64,000 nucleotides of DNA from Panorpa germanica. Lineage: Eukaryota > Arthropoda > Insecta > Mecoptera > Panorpidae. Where the stretch lies: NCBI GenBank assembly GCA_963678705.1, contig OY783218.1, positions 13,340,152-13,404,151 on the forward strand, in the 5' to 3' direction. Position 1 is the first letter of the stretch, and every line of letters begins with the position of its first letter. The translations under genes and the position numbers were made by a program. Below are positions 52,766 through 64,000 of the stretch, in pieces. The notes under the pieces were generated by a model. The model did no database searches. It saw only the letters and a program-made list of their open reading frames with translations, and was not told the origin of the DNA.

Positions 52766-55700
52766 TTAAAACACCATATTCAAAACGCTTTGTGCTATTT
52801 CAAATCCTAAAAAGCACGCTGCATTTGCTGGAAATGCTCGTAACATAACTGGAATAACGCCCTTATATAAAGCTAAAGGTCCTTCATCCCTTAGTAAATT
52901 CGCAAATACACTTCTAACCCCATGTGGATATGTACCTTCCGGTGCTATTGGAGGAAAACGAATTTAAGTAAATGATTTAATTAAGAGAAAGTGCTGTTCT
53001 GCTTTAGAAACACTTCCGATACGGTTAATTTAAATTTTAATTTAATACAAAATTATTAAATTAAAATTAATAAAAATTAATTAATAAAAAGTATAAATTA
53101 TACTCCATCTCAGTTAATTTTGCGATTTGAAAGAACGTTAAGTAGATCAGACTACTTATATAAAATAATATAAAAAATAACATAGTTACCTGTTTGTAAT
53201 CGACTTTTAAGGATATCTGGCGGCATGGCAACGCACCAATTTAATATACCTGCAAATCCCCCTGACAGTATTGTACTACCTAAAGTGGAATGCTTAGCTC
53301 CACTTGCGTCTACTGGCTGAAATTGCATTTGTAGAAGTTCATATGAAGTAAAATAAACTCCAGATGCAGGAACATCTACAATATAAGGAGTGTCATCAGG
53401 AGTATTCATGAGAAGTAATGAAAAATCTGAACGCTCAGCTACTTCAAAATAAAAAAGGTCAAAATCCTAATAATAAACAAAATACATAATAATCTAAAGA
53501 ATTTGCAATACTAATGAAATAACTGAGATAAAAAATAACTTTTAGATATTTTAAATATTTTTCTCATAGATTGGTTTTTATAGATAATGTCTCCCACATA
53601 GTAAGTGCCAGATAAATATGATAGCTAGCAGTATATCATACTTCCGGTCCGCCTTTTCATTTCCTTTGCAACTATTTTATTTACTATGTTATTTTTTAGA
53701 TTATTGGCTGAGTGAGAAAAGGATCATTAAATTATCGAATGTAAATTACATATAAAATACTATTTAATATTAAAAACTCAAAATAGAATCATCAGATCAT
53801 TCTATAGAACTGCAGATAGTGAGGGAAAAAAGCATATATATACAATTAAATTTAGAGTGAGATCTAAAAAAATGTATACCAGTGATATAAACTACATATA
53901 CATTTTCCCAAAATGTAATGACTTTTATGATTAAGTTTTTAGCGGTGTAACGGACTCTTGCACGATAAAATAAGGCGAGAATAAAAGAAATAATAATTTT
54001 GTAAAAAGTATGATTTTGGGTCAGACTTAAAACAACTGTTTGCGATTGAACCTCACTGCGTTTACTGAGATTTCTTGTGTCCATCTTAAGACAAGAGCCT
54101 TTTTCAATTCATTTTAGGCCCAGTTTTGGACAAAAGAAACAAAATATGCTTAAAATGTAATTATTTGTTCAAAGCATTTCATTTTATCTTTCGACATGTA
54201 TTTTATCAACAAGTTTTTTATTCTAACACCCTTATCATTAAACGATGGATGTTAACGCTGTTGGCGTCAACGTATTGTTGTAGTATTTCTCTACATACTT
54301 ATTAGTTATTTATTGTTGAAAATGCAACACTGAAAATTTAAAATATTATGAAGAGTGAAGATAGGACAAATTAAATTCAACTTCTGTTAGTTTTTGTAAT
54401 GGTGATTTAAAAAAAAAAGGAAAAATGTGCAAATTAAATAATTATACAAGTTTAGTGATAATTTATTGTATCTTTGTCGTGGTATGTTAATAAAAAATTC
54501 AAATATTAATTTCATTTTATGATGCGGAAGTGATAGAATATAGAAACTATATCCGTTACACTATTATTTGCAATGCTATAATTTAACATCGTAATTAAAA
54601 TTTTCCGTGTATTATAATTACTAGTGATGTCACGCCATGATATAGATTTCTCCCTTTAATTTTACTGTGCCTTAAAATCACCCTTTTAATTTCTAATAAT
54701 TTTTTTAATATCAATACGAGTCTATACTACAATTTTAAATAATTTAGGACTGAAACTACTACCATTTGCTAATTTTAATTTATATTATAGGGAGCTCTAT
54801 GCAAATCGGCTCAGTGGGATAGAAATTCATGTCCCACTTCGTGTACGTGTCAGCAAAGTCACTTAGATGATTTGTCAATCTCACGATGGATCCAAGAAAC
54901 AGATACCTCCTTTGGTGGAAAAAAGGAATCAAATGGATATCCACAGACTAGCAATCAACAAGTTAATTACAATGACGATGATTCGCACGAAGACAATGTT
55001 AGTATAAATGATATATTTCCTTTCTACATATATAAGTATTTATTTGAGTGAGATATTTTTTTTAGAGCTTTGAAGAAGATGAATCTTCCGCCATTAGTCC
55101 GTTAGTGAAATCAATTTTATGTCTTATCCAAAGCGACCCCAAAGATCTTCTGAAGACAATACCCCGTGACGTTCAAGCACTGACTCTTCTACAACCAAGT
55201 GTTCATTTGGAAGGGGTGTTGTTACCATCCAGCATGTTTTTAGAGTTTCATGATTTAGTTGCTTTAGAGATTCGAGGAAAAGATACAAATTTAACATTTC
55301 TATTAGACAAACCACTGGAAGAACTACAGTACTTGAATTTAGAAGGCATAAAATTGAGAGGAATGGGATTCAATATGTACGACTCGACAGATGACCCTTA
55401 TGAGGGCTTTGATTACATTCCGAAAATAGAAACAAATATTTACAACTTAAATTTAGAAATAAAATCGGAGACAATGATAATTCCTTATGAAGAATACGTA
55501 AAACAGCAAAAGATTCGTGGAGAAACGGATCCTCTGGTGACATTCAATCAATGGAACGATCTTACCGTTCTACGAATTCATGACTGTGGCTTATTGGATA
55601 TTCAGTGGGAAATGTTTAACGGACTAAATCATCTGTTGTACTTATCACTGGAGCACAATGGACTTCGATTTATCCCAAGTCATGCTTTTCATGGTACACC

Positions 55701-58444
55701 AAATCTCAAAACTTTGTCCTTAGCTCATAACGATATCCTAAACTTATTCTACAGAGCATTAGCTGGTTTAATGCAATTGGAAAAGCTTGATTTATCGTAT
55801 AATCAATTAACTAAATTATCAGAACTATCATTTCCTCCATTTCCAAGTTTATTGACAACAGATTTACGTGACAATCCCATTAAGAATATATATCCCAGTA
55901 CTTTCGCGATAATGAATGCTACTAACTCTCTTATTATTGGATCGGAAGAAACCGCTTTAGAGTTAACTCCAAATGCATTTCTAAGTTTGGAATTGTTGCA
56001 GGTTTTAACGCTAAGTAATGTTAACGTCGATTTATTAACCAGTGATTTATTTAACGGTTTAGTTAGTCTAAAATCATTAATTCTTAAAGGAAAAATTAGT
56101 TCGATTCAATTTGATGCTTTTTCTGTAATGAAATCTCTTTCAATTTTAATTTTAAGGGATTGTAATATCGAAACTATATCAATGGATGCCTTCTACGGTT
56201 TGAAATATCTACGAAAACTAGATCTATCGCATAATCTTCTAAGAATTTTGCCACCAGGTTTGTTCGATGAGCATATCGAGTTGGTGGAACTATATTTAGA
56301 TAATAATCATTTCGTAGAGTTACCAGGCAGAATTTTTGTTAATTTAAAAGCAAAATTAATTCGACTGACCCAAAATCCTTGGCATTGCTCTTGCGCGATG
56401 TCTGATTGGAATCCAATGATTATTAATAAATATAAAAAGAAAAGTTTTAGTAAATGTCATTACGATTATGAAAAGGGTTCCATTTGTAAAACAGTTGATG
56501 AAAAATACGTTTACGAAAATAAAATGGCTCCAAAATGTTTAACTCCTTTAAAATATAAAAATTGGAGCGTTTTTCATGTATTAAGAAAACAAATTCGGTG
56601 TAACCGAAATATAAAAACGAAAGAACAAATAAAATTAGAGAAGAAAGCTTATTTAAAACTAAAAGCTAAGAATTACAAAGAATCAAACACCACAGTAAAA
56701 CCAGAGAATGTTAAAAATATTTTAGAAGAAATTAATAATGAAATTCCTTTTGCGAATATTTCTCCTGTTGATAAGTTTAGTGATTTGGAATCAGATGGGA
56801 AATTGGATCAGTTAAACGAAATATTAAATAAGCCGGAAGCTCGGCCATATTTAAATGATGAAATTAACGATTTAAACGAAATTCCAGTTCCTGTTAATAA
56901 TATGAACAAAGTGGACCATAGCCATGAGGATCAAAATAAAAATAATATCATTTTAAATAACTATAAAACAAAATTTGATCATAAGTTGAAGTATACTTAT
57001 CATAAACTTAATAATGTTTAATTTATTTAATTCTAATATAAGTAGATTTTAAGTTTGATTCTGTCATAAGCTTAGACACACACAAAACCGTCCGTGAATT
57101 AACACGAAAATTGCAATTAATATTATTATCGCAATATATATAATTGCAAAAAATTATAATCGTTATTTTGTATAATTTTAGTTACAAGATACCACTACGA
57201 AAAATATATAAGTTCCATTAGTACTACTAGTGATTTAGAATTACTATTTCAACTGAAATTTTTATTGTGGAAAATATATAAATATTTAACTCAGGCACCT
57301 AAAATACCCAATGCTCAATATTTTGTGTGTAAATAAGTTAGTATAAGTATGACAAAGATTATAAAACAATGATGTAACTATCTGTATATTTAGACTACTA
57401 TACTATAAGATTATAAAAATATTTTAGCGCTGGTACAGCAATATAGCATTTACGTAACGTTTACGCAGGATGTTCTGATACGGACGTTATAGATTCATAG
57501 CTGTGTTTTGTGGGTATATCTCATAAATGATATATTTGAATATAAAATAATTTGTATTTGTGTAAGAAATAAAATAAATAAATCTCAGTACGTATACTGA
57601 TCTTGATAAACATAGATTTGAATTTTTGGAGAGTGGTGTCACAAATTATGGCAATGGTTGAAAGAGACTGGTCAATATAGGATATTTTTTTTATAAAATA
57701 ATATCTCTAATATGTTAAGCATCTAACCTCTTAATAATGTGGCACAAAATCCTTTATAAATACTGCGTATACCACCCTCTCTATACAATTTCTTTGCACA
57801 ATCCCACATTCCATCATATTTTGGTGGATCTGATCCTCCTGCCTTAAAGAAAATTATATTTGTATACATTCATATATTTAACGCATTAAGATGTATAATA
57901 TACTCACTTGAATTTGCAGTAGACATTTAATTCTCTCTCCTGGAGCCATAACAAATGTTGTAAATACTCCAGAAAACATTCCAGCTCCGCCTATTTGTAA
58001 TGGAGTTAGTTCGGCTGAACCTGATCCTTGCATTATTCTTTTACCTACCCCAAAACCAAAGAAACTAATGCCTATAATAGGTGTGACAGCTGTTAATGGG
58101 GCTGTAATTCCTTTATATAATCCTCCTATACCTTCTTGTTTTATGATCTTTTTAGCACAATCAACTGTTCCTTCATAAAGAGGTTTTTCACCAGGTCCAG
58201 GAAGCGGCATAGTTTGCAACCGAACCTGATAATATTAGCTTAATAATTAGATAAAATTATTTCTTAAATAGTAGTATATGATTTAAAGGAAATTCTTTAC
58301 AAATGAAGTACTTCGAAGATGTAGACCTTTATTTAAAAATATTACAATTACCTTAAGCGTATCGAAAGGATGTCCTACAAGCACTTGTACGATACCTCCG
58401 AATCCTCCCGACAAAAAGTATTTTACTGGATTGACTTCTCCCAT
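52766..58444 (-). CDS. Mitochondrial carnitine/acylcarnitine-type carrier, proximal tandem copy
   Basis: SLC25 carrier of the inner mitochondrial membrane; relatives exchange acylcarnitine for carnitine to feed beta-oxidation. Five exons: 58352-58444, 57908-58225, 57728-57842, 53190-53375 and 52766-52944, giving 296 residues. All three carrier signatures are present: [23 protein letters not shown] and [11 protein letters not shown]. Each repeat has its usual helix pair. Intron positions and phases equal those of the neighbouring colt-like gene, so the two arose by DNA duplication in tandem. The third intron is 4,352 nt, against 64 nt in the paralogue, and contains the LRR gene on the other strand. 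Substrate is inferred; this copy may have diverged in role. Confidence 0.88.
54425..57021 (+). CDS. Secreted leucine-rich repeat protein, nested in a carrier intron
   Basis: Three exons: 54425-54481, 54791-54997 and 55066-57021, giving 739 residues. Exon 1 is a complete signal-peptide exon (hydrophobic [11 protein letters not shown]). Exon 2 carries a cysteine cap (CPTSCTC) and an acidic Asn/Asp/Gln-rich linker. Exon 3 holds at least a dozen LRRs between about residues 130 and 520 ([53 protein letters not shown]). These are closed by an LRRCT cap ([12 protein letters not shown] ... [12 protein letters not shown]). The remaining 200 residues are Lys/Glu/Asn-rich and show no transmembrane helix or GPI-type tail, so the product is probably extracellular. 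No orthologue is recognised. It could be an adhesion or acid-labile-subunit-like protein. It lies antisense within the third intron of the proximal carrier gene. Confidence 0.85.
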
Positions 58445-58705
58445 TGTCAAGCATTACCATTCATTTGAAATATAGTAATTTTTGTTTTAATTTATGTTTT
58501 TTAGATTCAAAGCGGCTTTAAAAATGTATTAGTATTAATCAAAACGGAAATAATCTGCATTCTACCTAGTGTGGTTCAATTTGTTAACTTTAGAATTTGA
58601 ATACCTTTAATGTGTTTAATAATAGTTCATTTTTAAGTTTTGACTTTTAATTTAAATATACCTCAACATGTTTGTAACATGTTTTTTGTTTTGATTTTAA
58701 AAAAA

Positions 58706-58906
58706 CTAATCTTCTTTGTTTTCGTAAAGTAGATACTCAATGATTTTATCGTAAAATGCTATTGCTGCGTGAAAAAAGTTATAACGATGCGCCTCTTCAG
58801 TAAATAACTTCAAATTTTTGTTAATGAGACATGTAATAAAGTTACTGTACATAATAAAAGCATTTACTCTTTTATTTGATATCACAATGGAAATTGAATA
58901 CTGCAA
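58706..58906 (-). CDS. Small unrecognised open frame between the two carriers
   Basis: A 66-codon minus-strand frame beginning M-Q-Y-S-I-S. Its second half (EEAHRYNFFHAAIAFYDKII and onwards to ENKED) looks protein-like, the first half less so. It lies upstream of the proximal carrier and downstream of colt, where a transcript from colt could read through. No family was recognised and no splice partner found, so it may be an exon remnant. Confidence 0.2.
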   Translation of the reverse strand: MQYSISIVISNKRVNAFIMYSNFITCLINKNLKLFTEEAHRYNFFHAAIAFYDKIIEYLLYENKED

Positions 58907-59184
58907 ACATTTTAAAAATATATAAACAATTAAGAACTATATCAATAATATTAGTTATAAGTTTTATTTAATCCTACCGGTGAAAATTTTTCTATTATAT
59001 ATAATATTATTACATTAAAATCCCACTCTTTTCTTAACTTCTAATATATAAAAAGTATTTATAGTTTCTTAATTCATAAAAGTGGAGAAATTCGTAATTA
59101 TACAATTTTAGTTTAAAAATAATAGAGGGCATTCGTTAATATAGGTTTATTTTTAAAATTATATTTTAACTAATATAAAAAAAA

Positions 59185-61036
59185 TTACATTCCCGGAGCA
59201 ATTATATTTAACACCTTCATACAAATTTCAAAACCTATAAAACATGCTGCGTTCGCTGGGAAAGCCCTAAGCATTACAGGCGTAACACCCTTATACAACG
59301 CTAAAGGTCCTTCTTGTTTCATTAATTGTCTGAAAACATCTCTAATACCATTTGGATAAGTGCCTTCCGGAGCTAAAATATATATTTATTTAATTTAAAG
59401 ATCTATTGCAATTTTATTATTAATAATAAACTTTCAATTTACCAGTTTGCAATCTACTCTTTAATACATCAGCAGGCATTCCAACAGCCCAGTTTGCAAT
59501 GCCAGCCATTCCACCAGCAAAAACTGTGCTTACTAATCCAATTTTGCCTTTCCTACCATCCGCATCTCTCGGACAAAGAACTTCTTGGATCCATTCATAT
59601 GTTAAGAAGTACATTCCACTAGCGGGAACATCTATAAATCATGAATTTATTTAGAAATATATACAATGAAGTAACACAACGTGAATGTTTCGAACCTCGA
59701 AGTAATGTAGCACAGCTCCCTTTGTAAATACTTTTAAGACCTCCTTCCTTGTACAATTGCTTTGCACAATCTGTCATTCCACTATATTTTTGTGGTTGGT
59801 TTCCTCCTTGCTGGTAAGTTTATTTTACATTAGCATAGTGAATCGTATATAAAATGGTGAACAAAAGTAAACATTAGTTTTTGATTATTTAGCGAACGAT
59901 GAGGAGCTGATCAACGTATAAAATGGGTTTAATTATCAGTCATTTACCTGATTCTTGGTATGACCAGGAATGCATGAAAATATACTTCATGTTTTTATTG
60001 TATCATTATATAAAAAAGTAAAATTTAAGTAATACTTTTTTACATATTATTTTTAAAATGTGCTGAAAATGAGCGTTACTATTGTATAACACATATTTAC
60101 CTGAATTTGCAATAAGCATTTAATTCTTTCTCCTGGAGCCATTACAGTAGTAGTAAAGACTCCGGAGAAAGCACCAGCTGCAAATAATTGTGGCAAGGAC
60201 AACTGCTCATCAGGCGTACTTTGTTGTAACTTTTTACCTACTCCAAAACCAAAGAAACTCATAGCAAAAATAGGAGCCACTCCAGTTAGAGGGGCAGACA
60301 TGCCACGGTATAGACCACGAAATCCTTCTTTTTGTACTGTTTTATTGAAGCAGTCAAATGTGCCAGTATACTGAGCTGGTTGACCAATTGTGGCGAGCGG
60401 CATTGTTTGTAAGCGAACCTATTCATCGAAAATAAAACTTCATAAAATGTCTTAAAACATACTACAATAATTTATTTTACAAATCTTTTTGTGTATTTAC
60501 TCATATACTCGTACAACAAAGAGAACATGATTTTTAGAGAAAGTAGTAGTTTTTTAAATTAAATTCTTTAATGTAGATAAACGTTGAATCATTATTATGA
60601 GATTATGTTTATCATTCTATTATCAGTTTTAATTAATTTTGTTATTAATTACGGTTCTTTAATCAGATACATTGTGGACTGATTTAGGTTTCAAATATGC
60701 CGCTCAATTTATTTTAATTAAAATAAATTGAAACAGATTCTAAAGAACCAGTGTAGTAACTTTAATGGATATCAATATAATTATTGAATTTAATAATAAA
60801 TTCATTTTAATTTATGGGTATAGATAAAAATATAGCTTATCATTATGACTGAGTAAATGACGTCGACGAGCTTATGTCAAACTTTACATAATATAACCTA
60901 AAAAAATTATAATAAAAGAATGAGAAATAACAAATTTTACCTTAATTGTATCTAAGGGATGCCCTGCAAGTACAGTGCAAATACCCCCAAATCCTCCAGA
61001 TAAGAAATATTTAATAGGGCTCGAACTTTCAGACAT
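59185..61036 (-). CDS. colt: Mitochondrial carnitine/acylcarnitine carrier (colt-like)
   Basis: Inner-membrane exchanger of acylcarnitines for free carnitine; the Drosophila orthologue is congested-like trachea. Five exons: 60941-61036, 60101-60418, 59696-59810, 59443-59631 and 59185-59372, giving 301 residues, close to the 301-306 usual for the family. The three signatures are [23 protein letters not shown] and [11 protein letters not shown], and the ending is [13 protein letters not shown] then [20 protein letters not shown] assign colt to this copy because its length and third repeat are more family-like than those of the neighbour at 52766-58444, but which of the two is the functional orthologue is inference. 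The third-exon donor is GTTCGA, a weak site; the paralogue uses GTTAGA at the same place. Confidence 0.88.
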
Positions 61037-62811
61037 TTTGAATATTTTATGTAATTACTAACGAGAAATAAATATTTAATTGAACACTTAATACACTTTT
61101 GATATGCTCAAATAAAGCACAACACTGTTTTTATTTTATTTATATTAACAGTTTTCTCAGCTGAATTGTTCATTTATGTATACATGTAGCTCACTCAATT
61201 CATTCCAATATGTTAACCTTTGGAACTTGGTATTATTATCTAATAAAATTAATTGGTGGGAGAGATTTATTCTTTGGAAAGTAATAAATGATATAATAAT
61301 ATATTAAGTTATCCAGAACACATTAAACAAATATTTAAAATTAGTCACAATACTTTCTTAGATTATTTAACGTGAATTTGAGGTTAAATATAAATTTCAA
61401 TGAATTTAGAAAGTTAAATCTGAATATAGCGATAACAAACTTGTCTAACTGGTAAACTGTGTTAAAGGTATATCCGACACTTTGTCATTGAAAAATATAT
61501 TTAATATTTTCAGAAATAAATATGCAAAAATATTTACTGTCGACATAAAATTTACTGTTGTGAAATACAAATGTCAGATTCCAGCACATTAAATTTTATT
61601 CATACTCTGCCATCTATTTAATTTGACCTGTACTACATACTTGAGGGTAGTTTTTTAAATGGGTAGTATGATTCATTTCCCAATGGTGAAGTAATAATAT
61701 TTGAAATTATAAATTCGCTTTATTCAATATTGACTTATGATAATGGTTTGACTATATCCTGCAGATTTCGAGCGGACTGAAAAAAGAAGGTAATTTAGGA
61801 TAAGTTTGAACTCAATTAAGACTAGATACAATTGGGAACTGAGAAAAAGTTATTTAAAGAAGTTTACCAAGAATTCCGATATATGATTTGTACATTTTTG
61901 GGATGTACTTTTCGCATGTAGGCTTCTAGCCCAAAATGGTTAAATTCGGCACTGTCTATAGTATCTACCTAGTATATATATGGAGATATTGATCCAGGAT
62001 GTAACAGCTTGCAAATATTACTGTTGGCTGCAAAATATTGAAGTATTAGTAGCCCGATACTGAATACATACTTGTTAGGACCAATGAAGAAAATTTGCAA
62101 CATCTACATTTATTGCTTTAAGCATTTTAAATATAAGAAAAGGGTTGAAATTGAGCTGTTGTCTTAAGTCATACATTTAAAAAATATGTAAAGTTTGTGT
62201 ATTAGGATATCAGATTAATCAGATTAAGTACACTTTAAAGAGATACTAAAATTAAAGAAATTCTCAAATATTGAATAATTTTATATGAAGCTTTAACACC
62301 ATAAAAACTGCCAACCTGCCAACCAGGGCGAAGTTAAATTAAATAAATTTTAAAAGGTTATAAAGACTAGATAGGATCGACTGAATACTATCATGGTATT
62401 TGATCTCTTGAATATTCAAACTTTTTACATAATCCCTATATCTCGCATGTAATCTCGTATGCCATTTTTTATAGATTGAATAGATTATATTTAATCTGCA
62501 TCTATGATGAACCATATTCACACCTTACCCTTTAAGATAACTAAAAATTCAGATATCTGAAATAATTGAATTAATGTGTAATCACTCACAAAATAAAGTC
62601 TAGTTGAATAGGTATCTATAGAGGGAGGTGGAGGGGTACCTTAGATTGAAAATACTTACAGAGATTTTCACTATAATGTCTTCAAAGATATTTGGAAGCA
62701 TTTTTTGTTACCAGCTACAATTATACATTTCTACCGAAGCTCTCAATTCAATTCTATCTTATAGTCCAAGATTCCAGATCTATGAACGTATGCCTACTTG
62801 CTAGCTTGAAA
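61037..62811. other. Intergenic AT-rich DNA, no gene recognised
   Basis: Contains the colt promoter at its left end. Beyond that I see only unremarkable A+T-rich sequence, and a 60-codon frame at 62339-62521 that resembles nothing. Confidence 0.5.
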
Positions 62812-63526
62812 GGGGGCGTCCATAAATTACGTGAGATGTTTAAGGGGGGGAGGGGGTCGAGTCAAATCTCATCTAATCTTCCGTTGGAGAGAGGGAGGGT
62901 CTCGGCAAATATCACGCAATTTTTTTTCTGATTGAAACAAAAAAAAATTATACTATTTTGGTCCATTTAATCTAGATTGTACATGCTTAAGGCCTGTCTC
63001 AGTATGGGACCGTATTTAAGCGAATTTCTGCCGGACGTATACGGGCTACTACGCTTTACCTATCCGAACCATGTAAATGTAATGAGATCGCTCTGGAGCT
63101 CTCAGACTGCACGCTACAAAGCCGTCCGAATACGGGCGGCACTACCTCGCACAGTAGAACCGAATAAAGGCGAATTTTATCCAAGCGTTACCACTACTAC
63201 AACGATATCCTATCCGAACCTTTGTAAATGCAAGAAGCCGCCTCAGACTGGAGGGGATACCTAAGATCGCTTGTTGTTACGGTGCAATACGGTTCAAATG
63301 AAATCTATCGGCGACATGGGTATGTTCTGCATGCAGTTTATGTTTGTATTTCAGTGAATCATGGACACGGATGCCGATACCAATACGAAACCCACATTTT
63401 GAAAAATCTCACGTGAGATTGGGGGATGGGGGAGGGGGTTGAATAAAATCTCACGACATCTCACCAGGGGGGGAGGGAGTGACAGAAAATTAAAAAAAAC
63501 ACCTCACGTAATTTATGGACGCCCCC
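62812..63526. mobile_element. MITE family C, 715 bp with 24 bp perfect terminal inverted repeats
   Basis: The left end GGGGGCGTCCATAAATTACG (continuing to 62835) is the exact inverse of the right end 63503-63526. Flanks read AAA on both sides, compatible with a 3 bp target duplication. Subterminal G-rich tracts are followed by a central block of about 480 bp (62990-63410) with much higher GC than this genome. That block holds a degenerate duplication (TATCCGAACC...TGTAAATG near 63060 and 63210) and may itself be a nested element starting AAGGCCTGTCTCAGTATGGG. Small frames inside show no transposase. Confidence 0.88.
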
Positions 63527-64000
63527 AAAGCGGGGCCCTTTTACATAAAAAAAAACTAGTCTGTGTGAAAGTACGATGGCTGGATTTATACATGTTTTAC
63601 AGAATATTAACCTCTTCACCTTTCAGAATCTAGCCTTGAAAATATTGAAGTACAGTAGACTTCTTGTGTTGATTGAAACTTCTCCTAGCGAGCATAAGGG
63701 TTGATCCAGTACTGTAACATGTAAAATAATAAAATTAATCAAATTTCTTTTTTATAATGATATTGTTACATCACTATTACGCCATACAGCAGGTGTTACG
63801 TTCTGAGTGACCCTTCTGCAGTCAACATAACTAACAATAATTTGGGGAATAATTCAATTTTGACACAAAATACCGTAAAATCTACACCCCAAAATAAATT
63901 GTAACAATAATTTGTTACAAATCTGGAAAATGAACAGTGATTAAGTCAGATTGACGTAAAACCTTTGACATATCAGTACGAGGGTGTTGATAGATTAATT
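63527..64000. other. Intergenic, no feature recognised
   Basis: AT-rich sequence to the end of the window with no supported gene, repeat or RNA on either strand. Confidence 0.5.

Overview
This is a 64 kb stretch of AT-rich nuclear DNA from an insect. The genes carry many short introns with GT-AG boundaries, intergenic DNA is dominated by A+T, and several genes are typical insect orthologues (senju-type sugar transporter, colt-type carnitine carrier, chameau/KAT7-type acetyltransferase). Nothing bacterial or viral was recognised. The order cannot be decided by eye; Hymenoptera is only a guess. All gene models were assembled by hand from splice sites. For every multi-exon model below the exon lengths add up to a multiple of three and the phases match at each junction.

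Layout. 1-11,000: SRP9 (-) and eIF6 (+) lie head to head. They are followed by a repeat-rich block: a tandem array of tRNA-like units, an AT-rich satellite, and a second, inverted copy of the sequence that lies between SRP9 and eIF6. 11,000-18,300: KAT7/HBO1 (-) and TLCD5/TMEM136 (+) are divergent, then RBM7 (-). 19,150-38,400: one large gene on the minus strand, TOGARAM1/crescerin. Its eight exons encode about 1,786 residues, and an alternative first exon would give a 679-residue C-terminal isoform. Its introns hold several MITEs, including an inverted pair. 39,300-52,300: a compact housekeeping cluster of senju/SLC35A (-), TBC1D23 (-), TOM70 (+), ATP synthase subunit g (-), a ZDHHC3/7-type palmitoyltransferase (+) and ATRIP (-). 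52,700-61,100: two tandem carnitine/acylcarnitine-type mitochondrial carriers (-). The proximal copy has a 4.35 kb intron that contains a complete secreted leucine-rich-repeat gene on the opposite strand. 61,100-64,000: no gene, but a 715 bp MITE with 24 bp perfect terminal inverted repeats.

The genes do not form a pathway. Two recurring themes are head-to-head pairs sharing short promoters (SRP9/eIF6, KAT7/TLCD5, TBC1D23/TOM70, ATP5MG/ZDHHC) and DNA transposon remnants inside introns. The observations most worth following up are the LRR gene nested in only one carrier paralogue, the alternative TOGARAM1 start, the inverted MITE pair in TOGARAM1 intron 1, and the inverted duplication flanking eIF6.
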